From assembly GCA_035559435.1 (NCBI GenBank), contig DATMBC010000102.1:1-33828 (forward strand): a stretch of 33,828 nt of DNA. Direction: 5' to 3'. The DNA comes from a bacterium (GTDB taxonomy: Bacteria; Zixibacteria; MSB-5A5; WJJR01). A program made the translations under genes and the position numbers. The notes under the pieces were generated by a model. It searched no databases. It was not told where the DNA came from and was given only the letters and a program-made list of their open reading frames with translations. Positions 1-6,744 of the stretch are shown here, piece by piece; position 1 is the stretch's first letter; each line of letters opens with the position of its first letter.

Positions 1-280
1 TCGCCCTCCACAAGAACAGTCTGTTGGAATGAATCAGGTCAATCCGTCGGCGCGAGAAAAGCGGCGGAGGCGCGACAGAACTTAGCCTAGGGCGTAAGCC
101 CTGGGGAGCGATGCGAGGGAACCGCAGAGCCCCGGAGGGGCGACAGAGGAGCAGGCTCTCCTCCGCGGCGATTCGTCCTCGCGGAATCAGAAAAACGACT
201 TGGCGGGATCGATCACTTGCACGGAACCGCCACAGGAGCACCGCAGAGGGCGCGATCAGCACCTTCGATGTGTAGAGCGC
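1..280. other. Intergenic left edge
   Basis: No convincing coding frame is visible on either strand between the window edge and the stop of the minus-strand gene that ends at 281. The stretch holds the hairpin repeat listed separately at 81-144. The remaining sequence (145-280) has no feature I can name and no obvious T-run terminator for the gene ending at 281. Confidence 0.6.
81..144. repeat. REP-like double-hairpin intergenic repeat
   Basis: Two short palindromes lie in tandem. The first pairs 86-93 with 98-105 around the loop GTAA (8 bp, one wobble pair). The second pairs GCCCC at 129-133 with GGGGC at 137-141 around GGA and is followed by CGACAGAG. I recognise the general style (GCCCTGGG... 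then GCCCCGGAGGGGCGACA) from dispersed intergenic repeats in several bacterial phyla with large genomes, but only one copy is in this window, so repetitiveness is inferred. Confidence 0.45.
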
Positions 281-1561
281 TCACCAGAACAGATCGTGCT
301 TCCGAATGATGACATTATCAAAACCAACTCCGAATAACTGCATTGCGCGGAAAAATTGCCCGAAGCTCTGCAATTGCAGATCTGTAACCGCACGCGCCGC
401 ATCGGCCTGTTCCGACCACATGGACCCCGCCCAGAAATAGGAGCTGAAATTGCACACGACAGATGCGACCTCAGGAGGATCAGGACTTGCCCATTCCGTT
501 CCCCTCCGGATACTCACTACACCGGCGCATGTGGCAGGTGCCATGGGGAATAGCAGGATGTCAGGAATCCCGTCATCCCCTTCCCCGGGAAACGTGCAAA
601 TCCTCATTCTGCCATGACGGTCGATCACAAACGAGTAGTTGCCACCGTGACGGAGAGTGTCAAATAGCCCGCTCGTGACATTCGTGATCGAGGCGCCCAA
701 TCTGAATGCCGGGCTGAGCCACCGCTCGAATTGACGTTGAATCAGCGACTCATCTCTGTTAGCGTAGAGCGTGTCCTTAGTGTCATTAATGATCCGTTCC
801 ATAAGCGACTGTGCCGGAACCACCGCCTTGACACTAGAAAGTCCCCAAGTTCTGATTTCTTCTATCTGAGGGACCAGCAGCGATGGAGAGGCCCCGCCTC
901 CGACCCACGGCGCGGGCGTTGGCTCCAGAAAATCCATCCCCTCCGGCAGCCCGCGCCCGCTCGCCGGCGGCACCTCGTTGTCCGGCACCTTCAGATCGAG
1001 CCCGGCCAGATACTGCGAGACATCGCGGGCGTACTGGTCGCGCACCTTGGGATTGACGCTGTCGTTGGCGAAGAACGGATAGTACCCCATCTTCGCCCAG
1101 ATCAGAAACCGGTTCTCATTGATCGTGACAATCGAAAACCCGATCTGCGATTCATCCTCGGTCTGGCACCAGACGCCGCGAAACCCGGGCAGCCCCGGCG
1201 CGCCGGGGCTGCGGTCGTAACGGGTGATCTTCTTGATCGGCAGCCGTGACGAGGCGGCGAACAGGCGCGCGAGGGTCTTTTCGATGTCATCGACGGACGG
1301 GACCACGACCCGGAAGGTCTCGAAAAACGGCCGGGCCTCGGCGGGCATCTCCGACGTTGCGCCGAACGGCTCATCGACAAAGCGGCCGTTCTCTTCGGGA
1401 AACACCTCGAGGAGCGTCTGCATGATCGGGGGCATCGGCTCGAACGCAAGGACCGGCGTCGCCAACAGCAGGAATACCAGCCCGAGGGCTGACCCGCATC
1501 GTGAGAGGGTTCTGATCATACGCGATCGAATACGGGGGTGGCGATGATCCGGACTATTCAT
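281..1561 (-). CDS. Exported protein of unknown function, 426 aa
   Basis: I do not recognise the family. The N terminus has a basic stretch followed by a hydrophobic run (ALGLVFLLLATPVLA) typical of a Sec signal peptide, so the mature protein should be periplasmic or surface-exposed. The mature part is soluble-looking, without repeats or further membrane helices, and contains a few isolated cysteines. The chosen ATG at 1559-1561 lies inside the end of the upstream gene (sequence ATGAATAG on the minus strand, 8-nt overlap), which suggests translational coupling to that membrane protein. An internal ATG at 1519 would give a more compact signal peptide (MIRTLSRCG...) and is a real alternative; neither has a clear Shine-Dalgarno sequence. 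Composition and uninterrupted length (426 codons) support a genuine gene. Function: unknown. Confidence 0.75.
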   Translation of the reverse strand: MNSPDHRHPRIRSRMIRTLSRCGSALGLVFLLLATPVLAFEPMPPIMQTLLEVFPEENGRFVDEPFGATSEMPAEARPFFETFRVVVPSVDDIEKTLARLFAASSRLPIKKITRYDRSPGAPGLPGFRGVWCQTEDESQIGFSIVTINENRFLIWAKMGYYPFFANDSVNPKVRDQYARDVSQYLAGLDLKVPDNEVPPASGRGLPEGMDFLEPTPAPWVGGGASPSLLVPQIEEIRTWGLSSVKAVVPAQSLMERIINDTKDTLYANRDESLIQRQFERWLSPAFRLGASITNVTSGLFDTLRHGGNYSFVIDRHGRMRICTFPGEGDDGIPDILLFPMAPATCAGVVSIRRGTEWASPDPPEVASVVCNFSSYFWAGSMWSEQADAARAVTDLQLQSFGQFFRAMQLFGVGFDNVIIRKHDLFW

Positions 1562-2039
1562 ACATCGCCGGCGGACGTTGTCGGGAATCGGCGGAGGGCT
1601 CTGGCGGATGTGGCGGCGCGCCGGCGCCGACCGTCGGCAGCGGGGTCGGTTCGCCGCGGGACGGGCTGGATGGCAGGATCACGGAGGCGGCAGATGGACG
1701 GACCTCCTCGCGCTCGTATTCAAGGCCGCCCCACAGCTTTGCCGACAGGTTGTACACCATGCCGAGAATGGCGCCAAAAAAGATGCCGCCAATCGCCCCG
1801 ATGAACCCGCCGAACAATGGCAGGAGCAATCCCAACACGCCCATCCCCGCCCCCAGCAGTTCGGCAAAGGCCTCCTGCTCGAACCCCGACAGCTCCGACG
1901 GCATCGACATGGTGGCCTGTTGCACGAACAGCAGAAGCAGCCACTGGACGATGCCCAACAGAAAGCCGGAGACCCCGCCGAGGACGAACATCGTCTTGAC
2001 GGCCGAAAAGATCCCGATTCGCTTCAGTTCCAGGCGCAC
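1554..2039 (-). CDS. Two-helix membrane protein, DUF3566-like
   Basis: A 161-aa inner-membrane protein. A short amphipathic start (MRLELKRIGIFSAVK) leads into one hydrophobic helix at about residues 15-41, a polar loop, and a glycine-rich hydrophobic hairpin at about residues 63-97. The last 60 residues are Pro/Ser/Ala-rich and probably disordered in the cytoplasm. The layout resembles the DUF3566 family of small membrane proteins, whose function is not known; this assignment is by eye. The start is GTG at 2037-2039, decided by a strong Shine-Dalgarno AAAGGAG six bases upstream; there is no ATG in a better position. Its stop overlaps the start of the exported 426-aa protein, so the two are probably one bicistronic unit, transcribed divergently from the PDZ gene. 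Confidence 0.7.
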   Translation of the reverse strand: MRLELKRIGIFSAVKTMFVLGGVSGFLLGIVQWLLLLFVQQATMSMPSELSGFEQEAFAELLGAGMGVLGLLLPLFGGFIGAIGGIFFGAILGMVYNLSAKLWGGLEYEREEVRPSAASVILPSSPSRGEPTPLPTVGAGAPPHPPEPSADSRQRPPAMYE

Positions 2040-2198
2040 GGAAGGCTCCTTTGACTAACCGAAACCGGACCCGCGGCGTCTTAAAGAAAGACGGAACCCG
2101 ATCCCGGCGGTTTACGTAAAAAACGACCGACCAGGGACAGAGAACAAAGAAAATTACGGATCATATCGGTTTGGTCCCTGCAACCGAGGGAGGCAGTG

Positions 2199-3236
2199 AT
2201 GCAGTGGCGCAAGTTTTTGACTCGTCGTTGGCCAATTCTGGCCGTTGCAATTCTGGCGCTGGGCAGCGCCGTGGTGGTCGCCCAGGCCGCCGACAACTCG
2301 CTTTTCAGCCTGGCCAATGAGACCGAGGACGAAGACGCCCCCGGCTGGCTGGGTGTCTTTATCCAGAACATCGACAGGGACTTGGCGGACGAGGAAAAGT
2401 TGCCGTCCACCGACGGCGTCTATGTCAGCGGTGTGGTGGAGGATTCGCCCGCCGCGGAGGCCGGCCTGAAAAAGGGCGATGTTATCCTCAAGTTCAACGG
2501 CCAGGAGGCGCGTTCGGTGCGCCACCTGACCAACCTGATCGAGGAGACCAAGCCCGGCAGCAAGATCGACATCGAAATCTGGCGGGACGGCAGCCAGCGG
2601 GTGCTGGCCTGTGAGATCGGCCGCGAGGACGACAGCAATGCGTGGACCTTCGACGGCGACTGGCAGTTCGACGCGCCGGACGCGATGGACCCGCGCGCGC
2701 CCGACATTCCCCGCGCCCCGCGCGCCTATTCCTTCTCACTGGGCCAACTGAGCACGTCCTACATCGGCGTCAGCCTTTATGACATGTCCGATGAACTGGC
2801 CGCGGCGCTGGGCGCCCCCGATGGCGGCGTGCTGGTCAATGAAGTCGAAAAGGACAGCCCCGCCGAAAAGGCCGGTCTGAAGGCCGGCGATGTCATTGTG
2901 GAAGTCGGACATCGCAAAGTCTATGACACCGATGACGTCCGCCGCGCGATCCAGCGGGCGGAAGACGGCGACAAGGTCGCGGTGCGCGTGCTGCGCGGCA
3001 AGGAGGACCTGACCGTCGATGTCACGGTCGAAAGCAACGACACCTGGTCCGGCATCGGCGCGCCCTTCCGTTTCCATGTCCGACCCGATCACGCCGGCGC
3101 GATCGACCTGCGCGAAAAGATGCGCAACTCGATACGCGAGAACATGGACGACTGGCGCGAACAGATGAACAAAGAGATGCGCGAGTTGCGCGAGCAGCTG
3201 CGCGAACTGCGTGAACAAATGCGCGATTTGCGTTAG
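2199..3236 (+). CDS. Periplasmic double-PDZ protein with C-terminal coiled coil
   Basis: A 345-aa exported protein. Residues 1-31 are a signal peptide (RRWPILAVAILALGSAVVVAQAA). PDZ domain 1 spans about residues 48-132 (WLGVFIQ... DSPAAEAGLKKGDVILKFNG) and PDZ domain 2 about residues 186-278 (YIGVSLYD... DSPAEKAGLKAGDVIVEVG). Both have the HtrA-type GDVI carboxylate-binding surroundings. No trypsin-like protease domain is present, so it is a PDZ-only scaffold or adaptor rather than a DegP protease. The last 45 residues are highly charged and end in clean heptads (MRELREQ, LRELREQ, MRDLR), predicting a parallel coiled coil or oligomer. ATG 2199 is preferred over the adjacent GTG 2196 because the Shine-Dalgarno GGGAGG ends five bases upstream of it. 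The gene ends 42 bp before a strong terminator, so it is likely monocistronic. Confidence 0.85.
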   Translation: MQWRKFLTRRWPILAVAILALGSAVVVAQAADNSLFSLANETEDEDAPGWLGVFIQNIDRDLADEEKLPSTDGVYVSGVVEDSPAAEAGLKKGDVILKFNGQEARSVRHLTNLIEETKPGSKIDIEIWRDGSQRVLACEIGREDDSNAWTFDGDWQFDAPDAMDPRAPDIPRAPRAYSFSLGQLSTSYIGVSLYDMSDELAAALGAPDGGVLVNEVEKDSPAEKAGLKAGDVIVEVGHRKVYDTDDVRRAIQRAEDGDKVAVRVLRGKEDLTVDVTVESNDTWSGIGAPFRFHVRPDHAGAIDLREKMRNSIRENMDDWREQMNKEMRELREQLRELREQMRDLR

Positions 3237-3278
3237 ACCCCTCCCCGTGGTCTGACGGATCAATGTCGCGTGTTTCCG

Positions 3279-3311
3279 GCGGGATGAGGCGGGACGCCTC
3301 GTCCCGCTTTT
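3279..3311 (+). terminator. Intrinsic terminator after the PDZ gene
   Basis: A 12-bp stem pairs 3279-3290 with 3296-3307 (one T-G wobble) around the 5-nt loop GGGAC and is followed directly by TTTT at 3308-3311. Stem, short loop and T-run are those of a rho-independent terminator for the plus-strand PDZ gene. Confidence 0.85.
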
Positions 3312-3704
3312 CATTCGCACGCACCTTGGTTCTGCGAGCACATCGACGGGTCAAAACCCGGCGAGTAGATGTTCACGTACAGCACATAGGCGGAGAGGCA
3401 GGACGGCGGATTGGGCAGTGTCAGCTCGGACGCCTCATTCGCGGCTGCGGGGGCCTGATGGATGTTCTCTGGGTGGATCTTATAGGTGTACCAGGTGCTG
3501 CCACAGTGAAGTCCCATGCTCCAGGAAGGCCGACGTCGATGCCAGGGTCCCGCCGGACTGCCCGTCATTCTTCATGTTCCATTGCTGGTTCCAAAGCGAG
3601 TCTTGCGGGGCGGGCGCCTCTGCTCGGGAAGAACCGGTCCAAGCGAAGCAAAGTGCAATGAAGGCCAGGCAATATGCCTGTGTCGAGACTCTTGTACGGC
3701 TCAT
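3311..3704 (-). pseudogene. Remnant of a secreted subtilisin-like (S8) protease
   Basis: The first frame starts at ATG 3704 with an ideal Shine-Dalgarno AAGGAGG five bases upstream. It encodes a signal peptide and then DSLWNQQWNMKNDGQSGGT, which matches the entry segment of secreted subtilases (typically D-P-x-x-x-x-Q-W-x-L-x-N-x-G-Q-x-G-G-T-P-x-x-D-I-D-A-P-x-A-W-D). After GGT the homology continues only in the next frame as PGIDVGLPGAWDFT, so one base is missing, most simply one C in the run at about 3547-3550. From about 3480 a third frame carries a coding-like tail (YKIHPENIHQAP... QGACE) to a stop at 3311. The catalytic Asp, His and Ser segments are all absent. The locus is thus an internally deleted, frameshifted gene with an intact translation start. 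The tail is not assigned to any family. Confidence 0.65.
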
Positions 3705-3728
3705 ACACGCCTCCTTACGTGTGATGAA

Positions 3729-3849
3729 ACCATCAGGTTCTACCGCGTTCCATCGGTGAGTCGTGTGTGCTCACCGGTTGCCAAATCGAAAATCCATAGG
3801 CCGACCTCCTTTCCTGCGAGTATTGGGTAGACCAGTTTGCCCCCATCCG
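3729..3849. repeat. 121-bp perfect direct repeat, copy 1
   Basis: Bases 3729-3849 are identical to 5401-5521 (constant offset 1672). The block covers the last 35 or so codons and the stop of the first PD40 lipoprotein gene plus 11 bp beyond the stop. Identity ends abruptly on both sides: at 3728 outside the gene and at 3850 inside it. Confidence 0.95.
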
Positions 3850-4711
3850 CGGAGAATGACATTGCCGTTGTCAGCAAGGTCGTAATGGTCCGCGGGGATC
3901 CTGATCCACGATCAAGCAGGATTAGACTTGTGCCCTTGTTGTAGGCCACATACCGGTGGTCCAGAGAAATCTGAGCTCCGGGCTGACCCGATTGGCTAAG
4001 CTGGAGCGCCGATCCAATGGCCTCGGGGCTGAACACCATGAGCCAGTAGCCGCCCTGCGTGCCGCTAAAACCGACAAGAGAATCGCTCTCATCCGGAAAG
4101 GCGGAAGTTCCAAAAACTAAAGTCTCCTGCGTGCTCCAGCGGCGCAGACTATCCCCTTCCAATGTCACGGAGAAGAGACCGCCCACCCGGCCATCGTTGA
4201 CGGTAAAGAAGACCAAGTTCCTTGCTCTGGAGTATGACGGGTTATCGTGAAACTCCCCAGACGTCAACTGAACCAGAGAGTCCAAGTCCGATGTCATCTT
4301 GAAGATCCCCGGGCCCGCCCCGAAGAGCAGCCATTTCCCATCGGGGGTCCAACTGAAGGCGAAGGGAGAGAGGGCATTTTGCGGCCGCTCCCTCAGAATC
4401 TCACCGGTTGATGCGTCCAGAACTGCGGTGAATGCGGCTCCGTCGAAGGAGTCATCCCTTCGCCAAATGGTGCAGACGATCTCTCGTCCGTCGGGCGACC
4501 ATGCAGGGGTATACCAGATCTGCTTGATCACCACCGGGTCCGGTTCGTTGGACTTCGAGCCGCAGAAACTGAGAGTCAGCGTCGTTGCACCGAGAACTGC
4601 AGCCAATTGAACCCACTTCCGTCGGAACGTCAGACGGAGAACTGCATTTCTGCCGAATTCGTCTCCAGTTTCTCTCGACGGCGTCCACTTTTCGGCTTCG
4701 GCCTTACGCAT
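3740..4711 (-). CDS. PD40 beta-propeller lipoprotein, paralogue 1
   Basis: A 323-aa envelope protein. The N terminus has basic residues, a hydrophobic helix and a cysteine (LTLSFCGSKS). This is a somewhat atypical lipobox because Phe precedes Cys, so lipidation is probable but not certain. The rest is a TolB/PD40-type beta-propeller with repeated blade motifs AWSPDG, SWTPDG and SFSADGG and a closing LWIFDLATGEHTRLT. Such propellers usually bind peptides or polysaccharide-linked partners; no enzymatic residues are visible. The start ATG at 4711 is chosen for its GGGAGG Shine-Dalgarno six bases upstream and because it gives exactly the length of the paralogue at 5412-6383. The last 35 or so residues are identical, down to the DNA, to that paralogue, whereas the remainder is only about half identical by eye. 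Blade sequences also resemble the sensor halves of the PD40 kinases at 16038-21442. Confidence 0.8.
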   Translation of the reverse strand: MRKAEAEKWTPSRETGDEFGRNAVLRLTFRRKWVQLAAVLGATTLTLSFCGSKSNEPDPVVIKQIWYTPAWSPDGREIVCTIWRRDDSFDGAAFTAVLDASTGEILRERPQNALSPFAFSWTPDGKWLLFGAGPGIFKMTSDLDSLVQLTSGEFHDNPSYSRARNLVFFTVNDGRVGGLFSVTLEGDSLRRWSTQETLVFGTSAFPDESDSLVGFSGTQGGYWLMVFSPEAIGSALQLSQSGQPGAQISLDHRYVAYNKGTSLILLDRGSGSPRTITTLLTTAMSFSADGGKLVYPILAGKEVGLWIFDLATGEHTRLTDGTR

Positions 4712-4757
4712 GAGAATCCTCCCACGCATCTGCGTGGTATTTGCTCTAGCGGTCAAG

Positions 4758-4786
4758 ATGTCGCCCCCCCCCCGGCGCAAAGTCAA
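4758..4786 (-). promoter_or_regulatory. Candidate promoter with G10 tract in the spacer
   Basis: On the minus strand TTGACT (4786-4781) is a five-of-six match to the sigma-70 -35 box. It is followed by TTGCGCC and ten G residues (complement of C10 at 4764-4773), then by CGACATCTT. A -10-like CATCTT lies 20 bp after the -35 box, longer than the optimal 17, and would come closer to optimal if the tract lost 2-3 bases. The lipoprotein ATG is about 50 bp further on. The -35 box is visible; the -10 assignment is weak. Confidence 0.35.
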
Positions 4787-4942
4787 ACGAAATCTGCCGG
4801 AGGCATGAAGTCTTGGACAATTGCCGATTCCTGGGCCACATCCGCTAGAACTCGCCTTTTGAACTTGCCCACTCGACTCTATCGTGTGAATACCGGTGGA
4901 CCGGCAGTCTATTCCTGGCCGGGTGGGGGATGGAATGAAATA

Positions 4943-5235
4943 CGTGGCCGCAGTCTCCGAGGACTGTTGAAAGACCCAGCGAGTGTCCCAGTCGAAAAAA
5001 GGCCGCGTGGCGTGGGTGACCCTCCAAGCGCGACAGATCGACTTGCGTGGCCGCCCCTCGGCGTCGCTCGTGATCCCTGACGGTCTGCGACCGCGGTGGG
5101 CCGAAGGCACATATTGCCCGCGCAACTTCAAGCCAATTCCTCAATCCTTGATTCTTCCCCCATTCCGCACTTGCTCGGCCGCTTGCAGTGCGGTTGTCTC
5201 GCTCCGCTCGACCGCAGTCAGAGACTGCGGCCACG
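4943..5235. repeat. 15-bp exact inverted repeat pair
   Basis: CGTGGCCGCAGTCTC at 4943-4957 is the exact reverse complement of 5221-5235, with 263 bp between. No transposase frame lies between the arms and I see no flanking target-site duplication, so this may be only two copies of a dispersed short repeat. Confidence 0.5.
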
Positions 5236-5334
5236 CAATTTCAATCATTCGCGCCACCCGGACCAGTCGAGCCGACTGGTAAAGCCAGGAGGAATCTCGG
5301 GTGAGTGAGGCAGTTGTGAGTCGGGACGGGGGAC

Positions 5335-5392
5335 ATGTGTCTTCCCCTCGGCAATGCTCGGGACAAGCGACACATCGCGGTCGCAGACCGCG
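5335..5392. repeat. Palindromic block next to the 121-bp repeat
   Basis: ATGTGTC (5335-5341) pairs with GACACAT (5369-5375). Immediately after, CGCGGTC (5376-5382) pairs with GACCGCG (5386-5392) around GCA. The block ends 8 bp before copy 2 of the 121-bp repeat begins at 5401, so it may mark a recombination boundary. Confidence 0.5.
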
Positions 5393-5400
5393 GCCACCCG

Positions 5401-5521
5401 ACCATCAGGTTCTACCGCGTTCCATCGGTGAGTCGTGTGTGCTCACCGGTTGCCAAATCGAAAATCCATAGGCCGACCTCCTTTCCTGCGAGTATTGGGT
5501 AGACCAGTTTGCCCCCATCCG
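5401..5521. repeat. 121-bp perfect direct repeat, copy 2
   Basis: Identical to 3729-3849. In this copy it covers the end and stop of the second PD40 lipoprotein gene plus 11 bp beyond it, abutting the palindromic block at 5335-5392. Confidence 0.95.
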
Positions 5522-6383
5522 GAGAGAAGTCCATGCCTTCCGTCGCCGAAACGTCCAGACTATGAATCGAATCGGTGGAGCGATCCAGTATCATCAGATT
5601 TCCTGACGGAACATGGACGCCAGCGTTATAGGCGATATATCTATGATCCCGCGATATTCGAGCGAATGGGCCGAGCGAGTATATTCCCAGGAAATAAGCG
5701 TGCGATATGCTATCGGGTCTGAACACCATCAACCGGGCGGAGCCGCTCGTGGGGTCGAATCCGATGAGTGAATCGCTGCTATCCGGAAATGCGAAGGCCT
5801 GCAGAATGATCGATTCAGCGGTACTCCATCTCAGCAGGCTATCGCCGTCTATCGTGACAGAAAAGAGTCCGCCCTTGGTTGCCTCGTTCTGCGTGAAAAA
5901 GACGAGGTCTCTCGAGCGAGAATACGACGGCCATCCATGGAACTGTCCCGAGGTTAGTTGAAAGACGATGTTGAGATCGGACGACATCTTGAAGATGCCC
6001 GGGCCCGAAGAAAACAACAACCACGCGCCGTCGGGTGTCCACGACAGGGAGAAGGGAATGATGGGACCTAGTTGACGCTCTCGTCGCACTGCTCCGGTGG
6101 TCGCGTCCAGAATTGCAATGAACACCTTCACTCCCCCTGAATCGTCAAATCGATCGATTGTGCAGGCCACTTCCGTCCCGTCTGGGGACCAGGCCGGGAT
6201 ATAGTAGATCGCCTTGGGCGCCGGAGGTTCCGGATCCGAGCCCTTCGAGTCGCAAGAGCCGACAGTAACAAGCAGCAGAACTGAGGCGACTATCTGTCTG
6301 GCAGGGACCGCTATGCGCGCCAAGATCGCAGACACACGGCAGCACCCTGCGAAGTCATCCCTTCGACACCTTGGAAGCGACAT
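5412..6383 (-). CDS. PD40 beta-propeller lipoprotein, paralogue 2
   Basis: A 323-aa paralogue of the protein encoded at 3740-4711. The hydrophobic segment ends in a good lipobox (LLLVTVGSC), followed by an acidic/proline spacer, so this is a lipoprotein of the envelope. Blades carry AWSPDG, SWTPDG, SGPGIFKMSSDL and DFSPDGGKLVYP. The final 35 or so residues are identical to the paralogue. ATG 6383 is chosen because it gives the same length as the paralogue; the Shine-Dalgarno is poor, and a GTG at 6335, just before the hydrophobic segment, is an alternative. A TTGACT box lies about 70 bp upstream. Both genes point the same way and are separated by 700 bp of repeats, so they look like independently transcribed tandem duplicates rather than an operon. 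No partner enzyme is adjacent. Confidence 0.8.
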   Translation of the reverse strand: MSLPRCRRDDFAGCCRVSAILARIAVPARQIVASVLLLVTVGSCDSKGSDPEPPAPKAIYYIPAWSPDGTEVACTIDRFDDSGGVKVFIAILDATTGAVRRERQLGPIIPFSLSWTPDGAWLLFSSGPGIFKMSSDLNIVFQLTSGQFHGWPSYSRSRDLVFFTQNEATKGGLFSVTIDGDSLLRWSTAESIILQAFAFPDSSDSLIGFDPTSGSARLMVFRPDSISHAYFLGIYSLGPFARISRDHRYIAYNAGVHVPSGNLMILDRSTDSIHSLDVSATEGMDFSPDGGKLVYPILAGKEVGLWIFDLATGEHTRLTDGTR

Positions 6384-6427
6384 TCTTGCACCCAATGGGA
6401 TTTGGCGGAGGCCTTTCGCTCGGAGAC

Positions 6428-6456
6428 ATCCAAGGCAATAAGAGACAGAGAGTCAA
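6428..6456 (-). promoter_or_regulatory. Candidate sigma-70 promoter of lipoprotein paralogue 2
   Basis: On the minus strand TTGACT (6456-6451) is followed after exactly 17 bp by TTGGAT (6433-6428). The -35 box is good, the -10 box is three of six. It lies about 45 bp before the lipoprotein ATG at 6383. The other paralogue also has TTGACT upstream. Confidence 0.35.
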
Positions 6457-6588
6457 GGACAATGTGGAGTTCCCCTGTCCTCATTGCGAGAGACTCGCGA
6501 TCACGGATGCGCTGTGGGCAGTTGACGCACTCGCCCAACCATGATCAACGAATACAAGTCGCTGTCTGCAAAGCGAAAGGCCTCGAGA

Positions 6589-6717
6589 TCAGCGAACGGA
6601 GGCCGCTTCGAGCAGTTCCCGCGCAAACCTGTAACAGTCCTCGGCCGGCGCATGGACTGTGCCCGACGAACGGAAGAACAAAGATTCCAACCCGGTCGCG
6701 TCAAAGAGCGCCGCGCC
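6589..6717 (-). pseudogene. Possible 3' fragment of a lost gene
   Basis: A minus-strand frame ending at TGA 6589 encodes about 40 residues with protein-like composition (FDATGLESLFFRSSGTVHAP... ELLEAASVR). Upstream of about 6720 the frame runs into the palindrome cassette and becomes arginine/cysteine-rich non-coding-like sequence. It may be the C-terminal stub of a gene disrupted by, or deleted up to, the cassette. I do not recognise the family. Confidence 0.25.
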
Positions 6718-6744
6718 CGGATTGGAATGACGATGGTGGCAGGA

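Larger units (their letters stand above)
4712..5411. other. Intergenic repeat mosaic between the two lipoprotein genes
   Basis: About 700 bp without a believable gene. Candidate frames on either strand are low-complexity and arginine-rich. It holds a C10 run (4764-4773), a 15-bp exact inverted repeat (4943-4957 with 5221-5235), further degenerate GTGGCCGC/GCGGCCAC copies near 5003, 5045 and 5391, and a palindromic block at 5335-5392. The last 11 bp (5401-5411) belong to copy 2 of the 121-bp repeat. Confidence 0.6.

Noticed and set aside
731-1249. Plus-strand frame of 172 codons opposite the exported protein
   Set aside because: Opposite strand to a gene with a signal peptide and coherent protein sequence; the translation shows no motif and no start signals.
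2736-3341. Minus-strand frame of 201 codons opposite the PDZ gene
   Set aside because: Antisense of two clear PDZ domains and the coiled coil; it also crosses the terminator.
4712-5131. N-terminal extension of lipoprotein paralogue 1 back to 5131
   Set aside because: The extra 140 residues run through the C10 tract and repeat words, whereas ATG 4711 has a good Shine-Dalgarno and gives the same 323-aa length as the paralogue.
4845-5234. Minus-strand frame of 129 codons in the lipoprotein spacer
   Set aside because: Arginine- and histidine-rich translation of repeat DNA, no ribosome-binding site and no domain; it is built largely from the inverted-repeat words.
4943-5235. Insertion sequence bounded by the 15-bp inverted repeats
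   Set aside because: Only 263 bp between the arms, no transposase frame and no visible target-site duplication.
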